Of a stretch of 5,932 nt of DNA, positions 1 through 5,932 are shown in pieces (within the stretch, counting starts at the first letter, position 1; each line of letters begins with the position of its first letter). The translations under genes and the position numbers were made by a program. Location: NCBI GenBank assembly GCA_035624355.1, contig DASPRQ010000063.1, positions 1 through 5,932 of the forward strand, given 5' to 3'. The notes beneath the pieces were generated by a model, which searched no databases, had not been told where the DNA came from, and saw only the letters and a program-made list of their open reading frames with translations. Origin of the DNA: Usitatibacter sp035624355 (GTDB taxonomy: Bacteria > Pseudomonadota > Gammaproteobacteria > Burkholderiales > Usitatibacteraceae).

Positions 1-198
1 ATTGGCCGCGTTGCCGCCCCCGCCGTGGAAGACCACGACGAGCGGCACCGGAGTGCCCGGCGCGCGGCCGTTCGGGAGGTGGATCCGGTAGGTGCGGGTG
101 GTGCCGCCGACGACGATCGACCGGTCCTCGTCGGCGGCGAAAGCCGGCGCGCACAGCAGCAGGAGAAGCAGGGCCCCGATCCTCATGGGCTCCATCAT
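1..198 (-). CDS. Secreted LpqC/PHB-depolymerase-like esterase, N-terminal part only
   Basis: Reading the minus strand from position 198 gives 66 uninterrupted codons to the window edge, so the 3' part is missing. The product starts MMEPMRIGALLLLLLCAPAF, a basic residue followed by a leucine-rich core and an AFA|AD-type signal peptidase I site near residues 19-22, so export is likely. After that come a GGTTRTYRIHLP stretch (residues 31-42) and PLVVVFHGGGGNAAN (residues 52-66). The pattern of a GG..R.Y..H.P strand followed by PLVV.HGGGGNA is typical of the LpqC / poly(3-hydroxybutyrate) depolymerase-like and feruloyl-esterase-like alpha/beta-hydrolases, where the HGGGG turn lies next to the oxyanion hole. 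The catalytic Ser, Asp and His would lie beyond the edge, so activity and substrate cannot be judged. Three in-frame ATGs exist (198, 195, 186). An AGGAGG on the minus strand (212-207) lies 8 nt from the ATG at 198 and favours that one or the next. The Cys after the leucine run does not sit in a good lipobox, so a lipoprotein is less likely. Confidence 0.8.
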   Translation of the reverse strand, partial: MMEPMRIGALLLLLLCAPAFAADEDRSIVVGGTTRTYRIHLPNGRAPGTPVPLVVVFHGGGGNAAN

Positions 199-206
199 AG
201 GACAGC

Positions 207-212
207 CCTCCT
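207..212 (-). promoter_or_regulatory. Ribosome-binding site of the esterase gene
   Basis: The minus strand reads AGGAGG here, a perfect Shine-Dalgarno core 8 nt before the ATG at 198 and 11 nt before the one at 195. It decides the start against the third in-frame ATG at 186, which would be 20 nt away. Confidence 0.7.
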
Positions 213-285
213 GAATCCCGGACATCCGGCGCGCGCGGCCTCTCCTCCCAATGCCGCCGCCCGCGGCAAGTGGTATCTTGCGCAC

Positions 286-310
286 GGCGGCTCCCGCCGC
301 CCCGAGGAGG
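286..310 (+). promoter_or_regulatory. GC-rich hairpin plus ribosome-binding site before the cNMP-binding gene
   Basis: GGCGGC (286-291) and GCCGCC (296-301) form a perfect 6-bp all-GC stem with a TCCC loop. It ends two bases before GAGGAGG (304-310), a strong Shine-Dalgarno sequence 5 nt before the ATG at 316. The ribosome-binding site supports that start. Whether the hairpin does anything is unknown; in DNA this GC-rich short stems also arise by chance. A TATCTT at 274-279 could be a -10 element, but no matching -35 is visible, so I do not call a promoter. Confidence 0.5.
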
Positions 311-315
311 GCACG

Positions 316-675
316 ATGGGCGTCAAGCTCGCGCTGTTCAGCCTGGAGGCCGACCCCCGCCTGTGCGAGGCGGGTGAGGTGGTCTTCCGCGCCTACGACA
401 TGGGCGCCGAGATGTACGTGGTCCTCGAGGGCGAGGTCGAGCTCTCCATCGGCGACAAGATCCTGGAGACGCTCGGGCCGGGCGAGCCCTTCGGAGAGAT
501 GGCGCTCATCGACCAGGCGCCCCGCGTGGCCACCGCGACCGCGAAGACGCCGTGCAAGCTCGCGGTGATCCCCGAGCGACGCTTCCTCTTCCTCGTGCAG
601 CAGACGCCCCACTTCGCGCTGGACATCATGAAGGTGATGGCCGACCGGCTGAGGAAGATGAACGAGCGGCTCTAG
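316..675 (+). CDS. Stand-alone cyclic nucleotide-binding (Crp/PKA-type) domain protein
   Basis: The 119-residue product is essentially one cyclic-nucleotide-binding beta-roll with a C-terminal helix. It has an N-terminal FSLEADPRLCEAGEVVF entry, YVVLEGEVELSIG strands (residues 34-46) and the phosphate-binding cassette FGEMALIDQAPRVATATA (residues 59-76). The cassette keeps Glu61, which contacts the ribose in cAMP-binding relatives, and Arg70, which contacts the cyclic phosphate, so ligand binding is plausible. No helix-turn-helix, membrane segment or enzymatic domain follows: the protein ends with RFLFLVQQTPHFALDIMKVM and a basic, amphipathic helix to residue 119. It cannot be a classical Crp/Fnr DNA-binding regulator on its own and more likely acts as a small cytosolic cNMP sensor on a partner. 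That role is inference. Start chosen at ATG 316 because GAGGAGG lies 5 nt upstream; the frame is open further upstream, but that part reads as Arg/Pro-rich non-coding and overlaps the esterase gene. The stop is 7 bp from the stop of the convergent transporter gene. Confidence 0.88.
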   Translation: MGVKLALFSLEADPRLCEAGEVVFRAYDMGAEMYVVLEGEVELSIGDKILETLGPGEPFGEMALIDQAPRVATATAKTPCKLAVIPERRFLFLVQQTPHFALDIMKVMADRLRKMNERL

Positions 676-682
676 CGCCGCA

Positions 683-2320
683 TCATCCTCCGCTTCGGGC
701 CTCGATCCAGTGGGAGACCCGCGCGGGCCCGCCGTGCTGGAACTTCTGCACGGCCTCCTGCAGCGCGCGGTCGGCGTTGGTGACCCGCTCGTGCTGGCGC
801 AGGTGCTCGAGCCAGGATTCGACGAGGAAGGTCTCGAGGAACCGCCCCTCCTCGGCGGCGTCCTCGAACACGCCCCACGCGTAGGCGCCGTCGCGCCGGC
901 GCTGGTGCGAGAGCCTGTCGATGGCGGCGAGGAAGGCGGCGCGCTCCGCGGGCTCCACGCGATATTCCACGGTCACCATCACGGGCCCGCGGTCGTGGTC
1001 GATCTCACGGCTCACGACGGGCGCGGGCCAGTGCATCGACGGCGCGAGGTCCAGGCCCGGCGCGGCGAGCAGCTTCCAGTGCCGGGTGACCGGGATCGCC
1101 GCGACGGCGCACGCGGCGGCGAGGAGCTGCGCGTCGGCGAGCCCCAGCGACTGCCCGAGCTTCCCCCAGACGAGGCTGCCCAGCGTCACCGCGCCGAAGA
1201 AGGCGGTGACGAACATCGCGAGGCCCCGGCCGCGCACCCAGTCGGGAAGCGCCGCCTGCGCGGAGACGTTGAGGCTCGCGAGCACCGCGATCCACGACGC
1301 GCCCGCGATCACGCTCGCGGCGAGCCCCAGGGCAGCGTCGCGCGCGAGCGCGAAGAGCACGAGCGCGACCGCGGTGCCCAGCGTGCCCGCGACCACCGTC
1401 CGGTCGGGGCCGAGGGTCGCCTTGAGCCAGGGCAGCGCGAACGCCGCCGCGACGGCGCTCGCCCCGATCGCGCCAAGCAGGATGCCGTAGAGCTCCGGGC
1501 CGCCGGCGATCCGCTCGCGCGCGGTGAGGGGCAGCAGCGCCCAGTAAGCGCTCGCGAAGAGGAAGAAGGCGACCGAGCGGCCGAGCGTGCCGCGCAGGTG
1601 GCGGTTGTGGCGCGTGTAGCGCACGCCCGCGACGATGGCGGCGACGAAGCGCTCGGCCGGGAGGCGGTGCACGGGACCCGGCGGCGGCTTCCACCACGCG
1701 AGCGCGGCGATGACGCCGAGGTTGCTCGCGGCGTTGATCCAGAAGGGCGCGGCGATCGTCGAGGCGCCGATGACGAGGCCGCCGAGCGCGGGGCCGAGCG
1801 CGCGGCTCACGTTGATGCCGACGCTGTTCGCCGCGACCGCCTGGGGCAGCACGTCGCGCGGAACGAGCGCCGGCACCACCGACTGCCACGCGGGCGCGGC
1901 GAGCGCGCCGAGCGCCCCGAGGAGGAACGTGAACCCGAGGAGCGAGGCGGGCCCGATGCGGCCGAGCGAAACGAAGGCCGCCATGATCGCCGCCACCACG
2001 GTATAGGAGGATTCCGCGGCGAGGAGGTACTTGCGGCGGTCGACGATGTCGGCGAGCGCGCCCGCGGGCAGCGCCACGAGGAACAGCGGAGCGCTCGCCG
2101 CGACCTGCACGAGCGAGACCGTGAGCGGGTCGGCGTCGAGCGACGTCATGAGCCAGCCGGAGCCCGCGTTGAACATCCACGTTCCGATGTTCGACACCAC
2201 GGTCGCGGTCCAGATCACGGCGAACGCGGTCTGGCGAAAGGGAGCCCACGCGCGGGCGGAGGCCGTCATCGCGACAGGATATGCCGCGCGCGGCGGCGGG
2301 TCACCTGAGCCCATCGGCAC
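683..2320 (-). CDS. MFS_3-family exporter with C-terminal ABM-like domain
   Basis: The 545-residue product is a major facilitator of the MFS_3 (EntS-like, 'transmembrane secretion effector') type. Hydrophobic segments run from about residue 28 to 412, consistent with a 10-12 helix inner-membrane transporter. GALADIVDRRKYLL (87-100) is the loop 2-3 motif A, GINVSRALGPALGG (168-181) resembles motif C of drug/proton antiporters, and PDWVRGRGLAMF (359-370) is the equivalent second-half loop. From about residue 429 (MHWPAP) the chain leaves the membrane. Residues 447-540 form a soluble domain (VMVTVEYRVEPAERAAFLAAI, then W.HL..H.R.T..D) resembling antibiotic-biosynthesis-monooxygenase / dimeric alpha-beta barrel domains, a tail I recall from other proteobacterial MFS_3 proteins. 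The substrate cannot be read from sequence; efflux of a small molecule or siderophore-like compound is the family expectation. Start: GTG 2320 has GGGAGG 5 nt upstream (ATG 2314 is 11 nt away). ATG 2269 (MTASARAWAPF) fits family length but lacks a clear ribosome-binding site. Confidence 0.9.
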   Translation of the reverse strand: MPMGSGDPPPRAAYPVAMTASARAWAPFRQTAFAVIWTATVVSNIGTWMFNAGSGWLMTSLDADPLTVSLVQVAASAPLFLVALPAGALADIVDRRKYLLAAESSYTVVAAIMAAFVSLGRIGPASLLGFTFLLGALGALAAPAWQSVVPALVPRDVLPQAVAANSVGINVSRALGPALGGLVIGASTIAAPFWINAASNLGVIAALAWWKPPPGPVHRLPAERFVAAIVAGVRYTRHNRHLRGTLGRSVAFFLFASAYWALLPLTARERIAGGPELYGILLGAIGASAVAAAFALPWLKATLGPDRTVVAGTLGTAVALVLFALARDAALGLAASVIAGASWIAVLASLNVSAQAALPDWVRGRGLAMFVTAFFGAVTLGSLVWGKLGQSLGLADAQLLAAACAVAAIPVTRHWKLLAAPGLDLAPSMHWPAPVVSREIDHDRGPVMVTVEYRVEPAERAAFLAAIDRLSHQRRRDGAYAWGVFEDAAEEGRFLETFLVESWLEHLRQHERVTNADRALQEAVQKFQHGGPARVSHWIEARSGG

Positions 2321-2325
2321 CGACG

Positions 2326-2331
2326 CCTCCC
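2326..2331 (-). promoter_or_regulatory. Ribosome-binding site of the MFS gene
   Basis: The minus strand reads GGGAGG, 5 nt before the GTG at 2320 and 11 nt before the ATG at 2314. It argues for an N-terminal extension of about 15-17 residues (proline-rich, before the first membrane helix) over a start at ATG 2269, where no Shine-Dalgarno match is seen. Confidence 0.45.
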
Positions 2332-2347
2332 GCCGCGCGACTCCGCA

Positions 2348-2376
2348 TTGACCCCACGATGGCCGCGGCGCACAGT
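2348..2376 (+). promoter_or_regulatory. Candidate sigma-70 promoter for the GYD gene
   Basis: TTGACC (2348-2353, five of six matches to the -35 consensus) is followed after 17 bp by CACAGT (2371-2376, three of six matches to the -10 consensus). Transcription would start near 2383 and leave a leader of about 40 nt before the ATG at 2422. The -35 match and spacing are good, the -10 is poor, so this is only a candidate. It lies in the 101-bp gap between two divergent genes. Confidence 0.35.
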
Positions 2377-2399
2377 GGGCTTCGGCGCTCTTCCCGCGC

Positions 2400-2419
2400 C
2401 GGTTTCACAGGAGAAACCG
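2400..2419 (+). promoter_or_regulatory. Hairpin presenting the GYD gene ribosome-binding site in its loop
   Basis: CGGTTTC (2400-2406) and GAAACCG (2413-2419) are perfect inverted complements, giving a 7-bp stem around the 6-nt loop ACAGGA (2407-2412). The Shine-Dalgarno AGGAG (2409-2413) lies in the loop and its closing pair, and the ATG at 2422 follows 2 nt after the stem. The ribosome-binding site fixes the start of the GYD gene. The fold could tune translation, or the palindrome could be a DNA operator; both are inference. Confidence 0.5.
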
Positions 2420-2421
2420 CC

Positions 2422-2739
2422 ATGGCGACCTACATCGTGCTGAACCGCTTCACCGATCAGGGAATCCGCAACGTCCGCGAAACCACCAACCGCGCCGACG
2501 CCGTCCGGGAGCTCGCCCGCAAGTTCGGCGTCAACACCAAGGACATCTACTGGACGCTGGGAGAGTACGACGTCGTGGCCGTCTTCGAGTCGCCCGACGA
2601 GGCGTCCATCACGGCGCTCACCCTGGCGATCGGGCAGGCCGGCAACGTCCACACGCAGATGCTGCGCGCGCTCAACAAGGAGGAGATGAAGGGCGTGCTC
2701 GCGAAGCTCGCGCAGGTGCGGGAGGCCGTTCCCGCCTGA
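2422..2739 (+). CDS. GYD-domain protein
   Basis: The 105-residue product matches the small GYD family over nearly its whole length. It has an opening strand ATYIVLNRFTDQGIRNVRET, an Arg-Ala-Asp-Ala helix, the naming motif WTLGEYDVVAVFESPDE with Gly47, Tyr49 and Asp50, a helix ALTLAIGQAG and the closing strand NVHTQMLRALNKEE. The family has a ferredoxin-like alpha/beta fold related to dimeric barrel proteins. No enzymatic role is established for it, so I assign none. There is no signal peptide or membrane segment, so it should be cytosolic. The start at ATG 2422 has AGGAG 8 nt upstream; an in-frame ATG at 2359 has none and would add a stretch unlike the family. The MFS gene is divergent upstream. 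The lhr helicase follows on the same strand after 67 bp, so the two could share a transcript if the hairpin between them is read through. Confidence 0.9.
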   Translation: MATYIVLNRFTDQGIRNVRETTNRADAVRELARKFGVNTKDIYWTLGEYDVVAVFESPDEASITALTLAIGQAGNVHTQMLRALNKEEMKGVLAKLAQVREAVPA

Positions 2740-2756
2740 CGGGCGGCCCCGCAGGC

Positions 2757-2789
2757 GGCCGCTTCCCGGTAGACTTCCGGGAAGCGGTC
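2757..2789 (+). terminator. Strong hairpin between the GYD gene and lhr (possible terminator or attenuator)
   Basis: CCGCTTCCCGG (2759-2769) and CCGGGAAGCGG (2777-2787) are perfect inverted complements with the 7-nt loop TAGACTT. A G-U and a G-C pair extend the stem to 13 bp (2757-2789). It starts 17 nt after the GYD stop, a typical place for a terminator, but there is no T-run after it, so it is not a canonical intrinsic terminator. It ends 17 nt before the proposed lhr start, so it could also act as an attenuator in the lhr leader. The loop sequence TAGACT resembles a -10 element (four of six), but no -35 is found at the right distance. Confidence 0.45.
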
Positions 2790-2806
2790 CGCCCCCGAGA
2801 AAGCCC

Positions 2807-5800
2807 TTGCTCCCTCCCGATTTCCATCCCGTCCTGCGCCGCTGGTGGGACGGCCGCTTCGGCGAGCCCACCGCCGCCCAGTCCGAGGGCTGGAACGCCA
2901 TCCGGCGCGGCGAGCACACGCTCATCGCCGCCCCGACGGGCTCCGGGAAGACCCTCGCCGCGTTCCTCACCGCGATCGACGAGCTCTTCCGCGAGGGCGC
3001 CGCGCGGGGCGAACTGCCCGACGAAGTGCGCGTCATCTACGTCTCGCCGTTGAAGGCCCTGTCGGCGGACATCCACAAGAACCTCGCCGAGCCGCGGCGC
3101 GAGATCCGCGCGACGGCCGAGGCCATGGGCCATCCGGCGGTGAAGATCACCGCGGCGGTGCGAAGCGGCGACACGCCGCAGAACGAGCGCGCCGCGATGC
3201 TGCGCACGCCGCCCCACATATTGGTGACGACCCCCGAGTCGCTGTACCTGCTCCTCACCGCCGAGCGCTCGCGGGAGATGCTGAGGACCGCGCGCGTGGT
3301 GATCGTGGACGAGATCCACGCGGTGCTCCAGTCGCGCCGCGGCGCGCACCTCGCGCTCACGCTCGAGCGCCTCGACCACGTCTGTGGGCGCAAGCTCCAG
3401 CGGATCGGGCTGTCGGCCACGCAGAAGCCGATCGAGGAGGTCGCGCGCTTCCTCACGCGCGAGCCCTGCGCGATCGTGGATCGCGGCCACCGGCGGAAGA
3501 TGGACCTCGCGGTGGAAGTGCCGCGCTCGCCGCTGGAGGCGGTGATGTCCCACGAGGTGTGGGCCGAGATCTACGAGCGGCTCGTCGTGCTCGTCGAATC
3601 CCACCGCACGACGCTCATCACCGTCAATACGCGCCGGCTCGCCGAGCGCATGGCGCACCAGCTCTCGGAGCGCCTCGGGACCGAGTTCGTCGCCGCGCAC
3701 CACGGCAGCCTCGCGAAGGAGGTGCGCCTCGACGCCGAGCATCGCCTGCGCGAGGGCAAGCTCAAGGTGCTGGTGGCGACGGCTTCGCTCGAGCTCGGCA
3801 TCGACATCGGCCACGTCGACCTCGTCTGCCAGGTCTCCTCGCCGCACCGCATCGCCACGCTCCTGCAGCGCGTCGGGCGCTCGGGCCACACGATCGCCGG
3901 CGTGCCGAAGGGCCGCATCTTCCCGCTCACCCGCGACGACCTGATCGAGTGCGCCGCGATGGTGCGCGCGGTGGCCGAGGGCGACCTCGACCGCGTCGAG
4001 GTTCCCGACGCGCCGCTCGACGTGCTCGCCCAGCAGGTCGTCGCCGAGGTCTCCGCCCAGGAGGAGTGGGACGAGGACGGGATGTTCGGGCTCGTGCGCC
4101 GCGCGTATCCGTATCGCGCGCTCGAGCGCGCGAAATTCGACGAGGTCGCGCAGATGCTCGCCCACGGATTCGCGACGAAGCGCGGCCGGCGCGCCGCGCT
4201 GATCCACCGCGACACGCTCCACGGGAAGCTCCGCGCCCGCAAGGGCTCGCGCATGAACGCCATCGTGAACGGCGGCGCGATCCCCGAGGTGTTCGACTTC
4301 AAGGTGGTGCTCGAGCCCGAGGGCCACGTGATCGGCACGGTGAACGAGGACTTCGCGGTCGAGTCGCTGGCGGGCGACGTGTTCCAGCTCGGCAACGCGT
4401 CGTGGAAGATCCTGAAGATCGGCAACGGCGTGGTGCGCGTGGCGGATGCGAAGGGCCAGCCGCCGTCGATGCCGTTCTGGCTGGGCGAGGCGCCGGCGCG
4501 CTCGGCCGAGATGAGCGACGCGGTGTCGCGGCTGCGCGCGGCCGTGGACGCCCTGCTCCCCGGACCGGAGGCGCCGCGCGAGGACGGCGGGCTCGAGCCC
4601 GCGATCGCCCTGCTCGAGAAGGAATACTTCCTCGCGCGGGAAGCGGCGCTCCAGATCGCGGCCTATCTCGGGGAGGCCAAGCGCGCGCTCGGGATCGTGC
4701 CCACGAAGGACGCGATCGCGCTCGAGCGCTTCTTCGACGAGTCGGGCGGCATGCAGCTCGTGCTCCACGCGCCGTTCGGCAGCCGCATCATGCGTGCGTG
4801 GGGATTGGCGCTGCGCAAGAAGTTCTGCCAGGGCTTCAACTTCGAGCTCCAGGCGGCGGCGACCGACGAGGGCCTGATCCTCTCGCTCAGCCAGGTGCAC
4901 TCGTTCCCGCTCGAGGAGGTATTCCGGTATCTCAACCCGAACACGGTGCGCGAGACCCTCACGCAGGCGATCCTGCAGAGCCCGATCTTCGAGACGCGCT
5001 GGCGCTGGAGCTCCACGATCGCGCTCGCCGTCCCCCGCAACCGCAACGGCGCGCGCGTGCCGAACCAGCTCCAGCGCATGTTCAGCGAGGACGTGCTCCA
5101 GGCCGTGTTCCCCGACGCGGTGGCCTGCCAGGACAACATCCAGGGCGCGCGCGAGGTGCCCGACCATCCGCTCGTGAACCAGGCGCTGCGCGACGCGCTC
5201 GAGGAGGCGGTCGATGCGCCCGGCCTCGAAGCCGTGCTGCGGCGCCTCTCGGCGGGCGGCATCCGGACGGTGGCGCGCGACACGCCCGAGCCCTCGGTCC
5301 TCAGCCACGAGCTGCTCAACTCGGCGGTGTACACGTTCCTCGACGACGCGCCGCTCGAGGAGCGCCGCACGCAGGCCGTCTACACCCGCCGCGCGACCGA
5401 GGTGCGCAGCGCCGACGACCTCGGGGCGCTGGATCCCGCGGCGATCGAGCGCGTGCGCGAGGAGGCGTGGCCCATCGCGAGCACGCCCGACGAGATGTAC
5501 GACGCTCTCATGGTCGCGGGCTACGTCAGGCAGCCCGAGCTCGCGCCGGGTTGGGCCGAGCTGATCGATCGGCTGGGCCCGCGCGCCGTGAAGAAGGGCG
5601 ACGCGTGGCTCGCGCTCGAGCGCAAGGACGACGTGCTCGCCGACCTCGTCGCGAGCCGGCTCGAGGCGCTCGGTCCGGTGACGGAGGCGCGGGTGGCGTC
5701 GTCCTTCCCGCTCGATGCTTCGTCGCCCGCTGGGGCGCGGGAATCCGTCGCGTCCGAGGTCGCCGCGGCGCTCCTCGCCCTCGAAGGCCAGGGCCGCATC

Positions 5801-5932
5801 CTGCGCGGCCGCTTCACTCCGGGAGCTTCCGAAGGGGAATGGTGCGACCGGCGCCTGCTCGCGCGCATCCATCGGTACACGCTCTCGCGCCTGCGCGCCG
5901 AGATCGAGCCGGTGAGCGCCGCGGACTTCCTG
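2807..5932 (+). CDS. lhr: Lhr-type superfamily 2 helicase (extended form), C-terminus cut by window edge
   Basis: An open frame of 1042 codons runs off the right edge. It encodes an ATP-dependent nucleic-acid helicase of the Lhr family, which in studied members is a 3'-to-5' single-strand DNA translocase that unwinds DNA and RNA:DNA duplexes, linked to DNA repair. Visible motifs: Q-like FGEPTAAQ (18-25); Walker A APTGSGKT (Lys48); DEIH box (168-171); SAT (203-205); motif IV TLITVNTRR (269-277); motif V ATASLELGIDIG (324-335); motif VI QRVGRSGH (354-361). A winged-helix region and the Lhr-specific NAIVNGGAIPEVFDF segment (484-498) follow, then SPIFETRWRWSSTIAL and DTPEPS (from 825) near the end of the Lhr core. 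About 180 residues of the C-terminal extension are present, ending YTLSRLRAEIEPVSAADFL, so this is the long form, usually about 1400-1500 residues. The start is the weakest point: TTG 2807 is the only plausible in-frame start before the Q-like motif, with a weak GAGAAAG just upstream. No frameshift seen. Confidence 0.93.
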   Translation, partial: MLPPDFHPVLRRWWDGRFGEPTAAQSEGWNAIRRGEHTLIAAPTGSGKTLAAFLTAIDELFREGAARGELPDEVRVIYVSPLKALSADIHKNLAEPRREIRATAEAMGHPAVKITAAVRSGDTPQNERAAMLRTPPHILVTTPESLYLLLTAERSREMLRTARVVIVDEIHAVLQSRRGAHLALTLERLDHVCGRKLQRIGLSATQKPIEEVARFLTREPCAIVDRGHRRKMDLAVEVPRSPLEAVMSHEVWAEIYERLVVLVESHRTTLITVNTRRLAERMAHQLSERLGTEFVAAHHGSLAKEVRLDAEHRLREGKLKVLVATASLELGIDIGHVDLVCQVSSPHRIATLLQRVGRSGHTIAGVPKGRIFPLTRDDLIECAAMVRAVAEGDLDRVEVPDAPLDVLAQQVVAEVSAQEEWDEDGMFGLVRRAYPYRALERAKFDEVAQMLAHGFATKRGRRAALIHRDTLHGKLRARKGSRMNAIVNGGAIPEVFDFKVVLEPEGHVIGTVNEDFAVESLAGDVFQLGNASWKILKIGNGVVRVADAKGQPPSMPFWLGEAPARSAEMSDAVSRLRAAVDALLPGPEAPREDGGLEPAIALLEKEYFLAREAALQIAAYLGEAKRALGIVPTKDAIALERFFDESGGMQLVLHAPFGSRIMRAWGLALRKKFCQGFNFELQAAATDEGLILSLSQVHSFPLEEVFRYLNPNTVRETLTQAILQSPIFETRWRWSSTIALAVPRNRNGARVPNQLQRMFSEDVLQAVFPDAVACQDNIQGAREVPDHPLVNQALRDALEEAVDAPGLEAVLRRLSAGGIRTVARDTPEPSVLSHELLNSAVYTFLDDAPLEERRTQAVYTRRATEVRSADDLGALDPAAIERVREEAWPIASTPDEMYDALMVAGYVRQPELAPGWAELIDRLGPRAVKKGDAWLALERKDDVLADLVASRLEALGPVTEARVASSFPLDASSPAGARESVASEVAAALLALEGQGRILRGRFTPGASEGEWCDRRLLARIHRYTLSRLRAEIEPVSAADFL

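Noticed and set aside
138..198. Esterase N-terminus as a lipoprotein signal (Cys after the leucine run)
   Set aside because: The residues before the Cys are all leucine, not the usual lipobox with a small residue at -1, and a good AFA signal peptidase I site follows.
25..315. Upstream extension of the cNMP-binding frame back to an ATG at 25
   Set aside because: It overlaps the esterase gene on the other strand, reads as Arg/Pro/Gly-rich filler, and the ATG at 316 has a strong ribosome-binding site.
710..2308. 532-codon plus-strand frame opposite the MFS gene
   Set aside because: Arg/Glu/His-rich, no recognisable domain; a shadow of the MFS coding sequence caused by GC-biased third positions.
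2729..2775. lhr promoter with a -10 in the hairpin loop (TAGACT)
   Set aside because: The nearest -35-like sequence (CTGACG at 2736-2741) is 28 bp away, too far for a normal spacer.
2266..3036. 256-codon minus-strand frame spanning the GYD gene and lhr start
   Set aside because: Crosses two well-supported plus-strand genes and shows no family features.
2672..5872. 1066-codon minus-strand frame as a real gene
   Set aside because: Opposite a frame with the full set of Lhr helicase motifs; its own translation is low-complexity with no domain.

Overview
The window is very GC-rich (roughly 70% by eye) and densely coded, with strong G/C bias at third codon positions. It looks like chromosomal DNA of a high-GC Gram-negative bacterium. 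A proteobacterium, possibly a betaproteobacterium, is my best guess from the feel of the cyclic-nucleotide-binding protein, the MFS_3 exporter and the extended-type Lhr; this is inference, not proof. I see no RNA genes, insertion sequences, CRISPR arrays, phage genes or attachment sites.

Layout. (1) Positions 1-198, minus strand: the first 66 codons of a secreted alpha/beta-hydrolase of the LpqC / polyhydroxybutyrate-depolymerase-like esterase family, cut by the left edge. (2) A 117-bp divergent intergenic region. (3) Positions 316-675, plus strand: a complete 119-residue stand-alone cyclic-nucleotide-binding domain protein. (4) Positions 683-2320, minus strand: a complete MFS_3-type exporter with a C-terminal cytosolic alpha/beta domain resembling antibiotic-biosynthesis-monooxygenase (dimeric alpha-beta barrel) folds. 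It converges on gene 3, with stop codons only 7 bp apart. (5) A 101-bp divergent intergenic region with a candidate promoter and a small hairpin that puts a Shine-Dalgarno sequence in its loop. (6) Positions 2422-2739, plus strand: a 105-residue GYD-domain protein. (7) A 67-bp gap holding a strong hairpin. (8) Positions 2807-5932, plus strand: the first 1042 codons of a large Lhr-type superfamily 2 helicase, probably started by TTG and cut by the right edge.

The genes do not form an obvious single pathway. The GYD gene and lhr point the same way and could be co-transcribed, with the hairpin between them as a possible terminator or attenuator. The others are separate units. I found no convincing new multi-gene system. 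The most checkable non-coding observations are the hairpin around the GYD ribosome-binding site and the 11-bp perfect stem before lhr.
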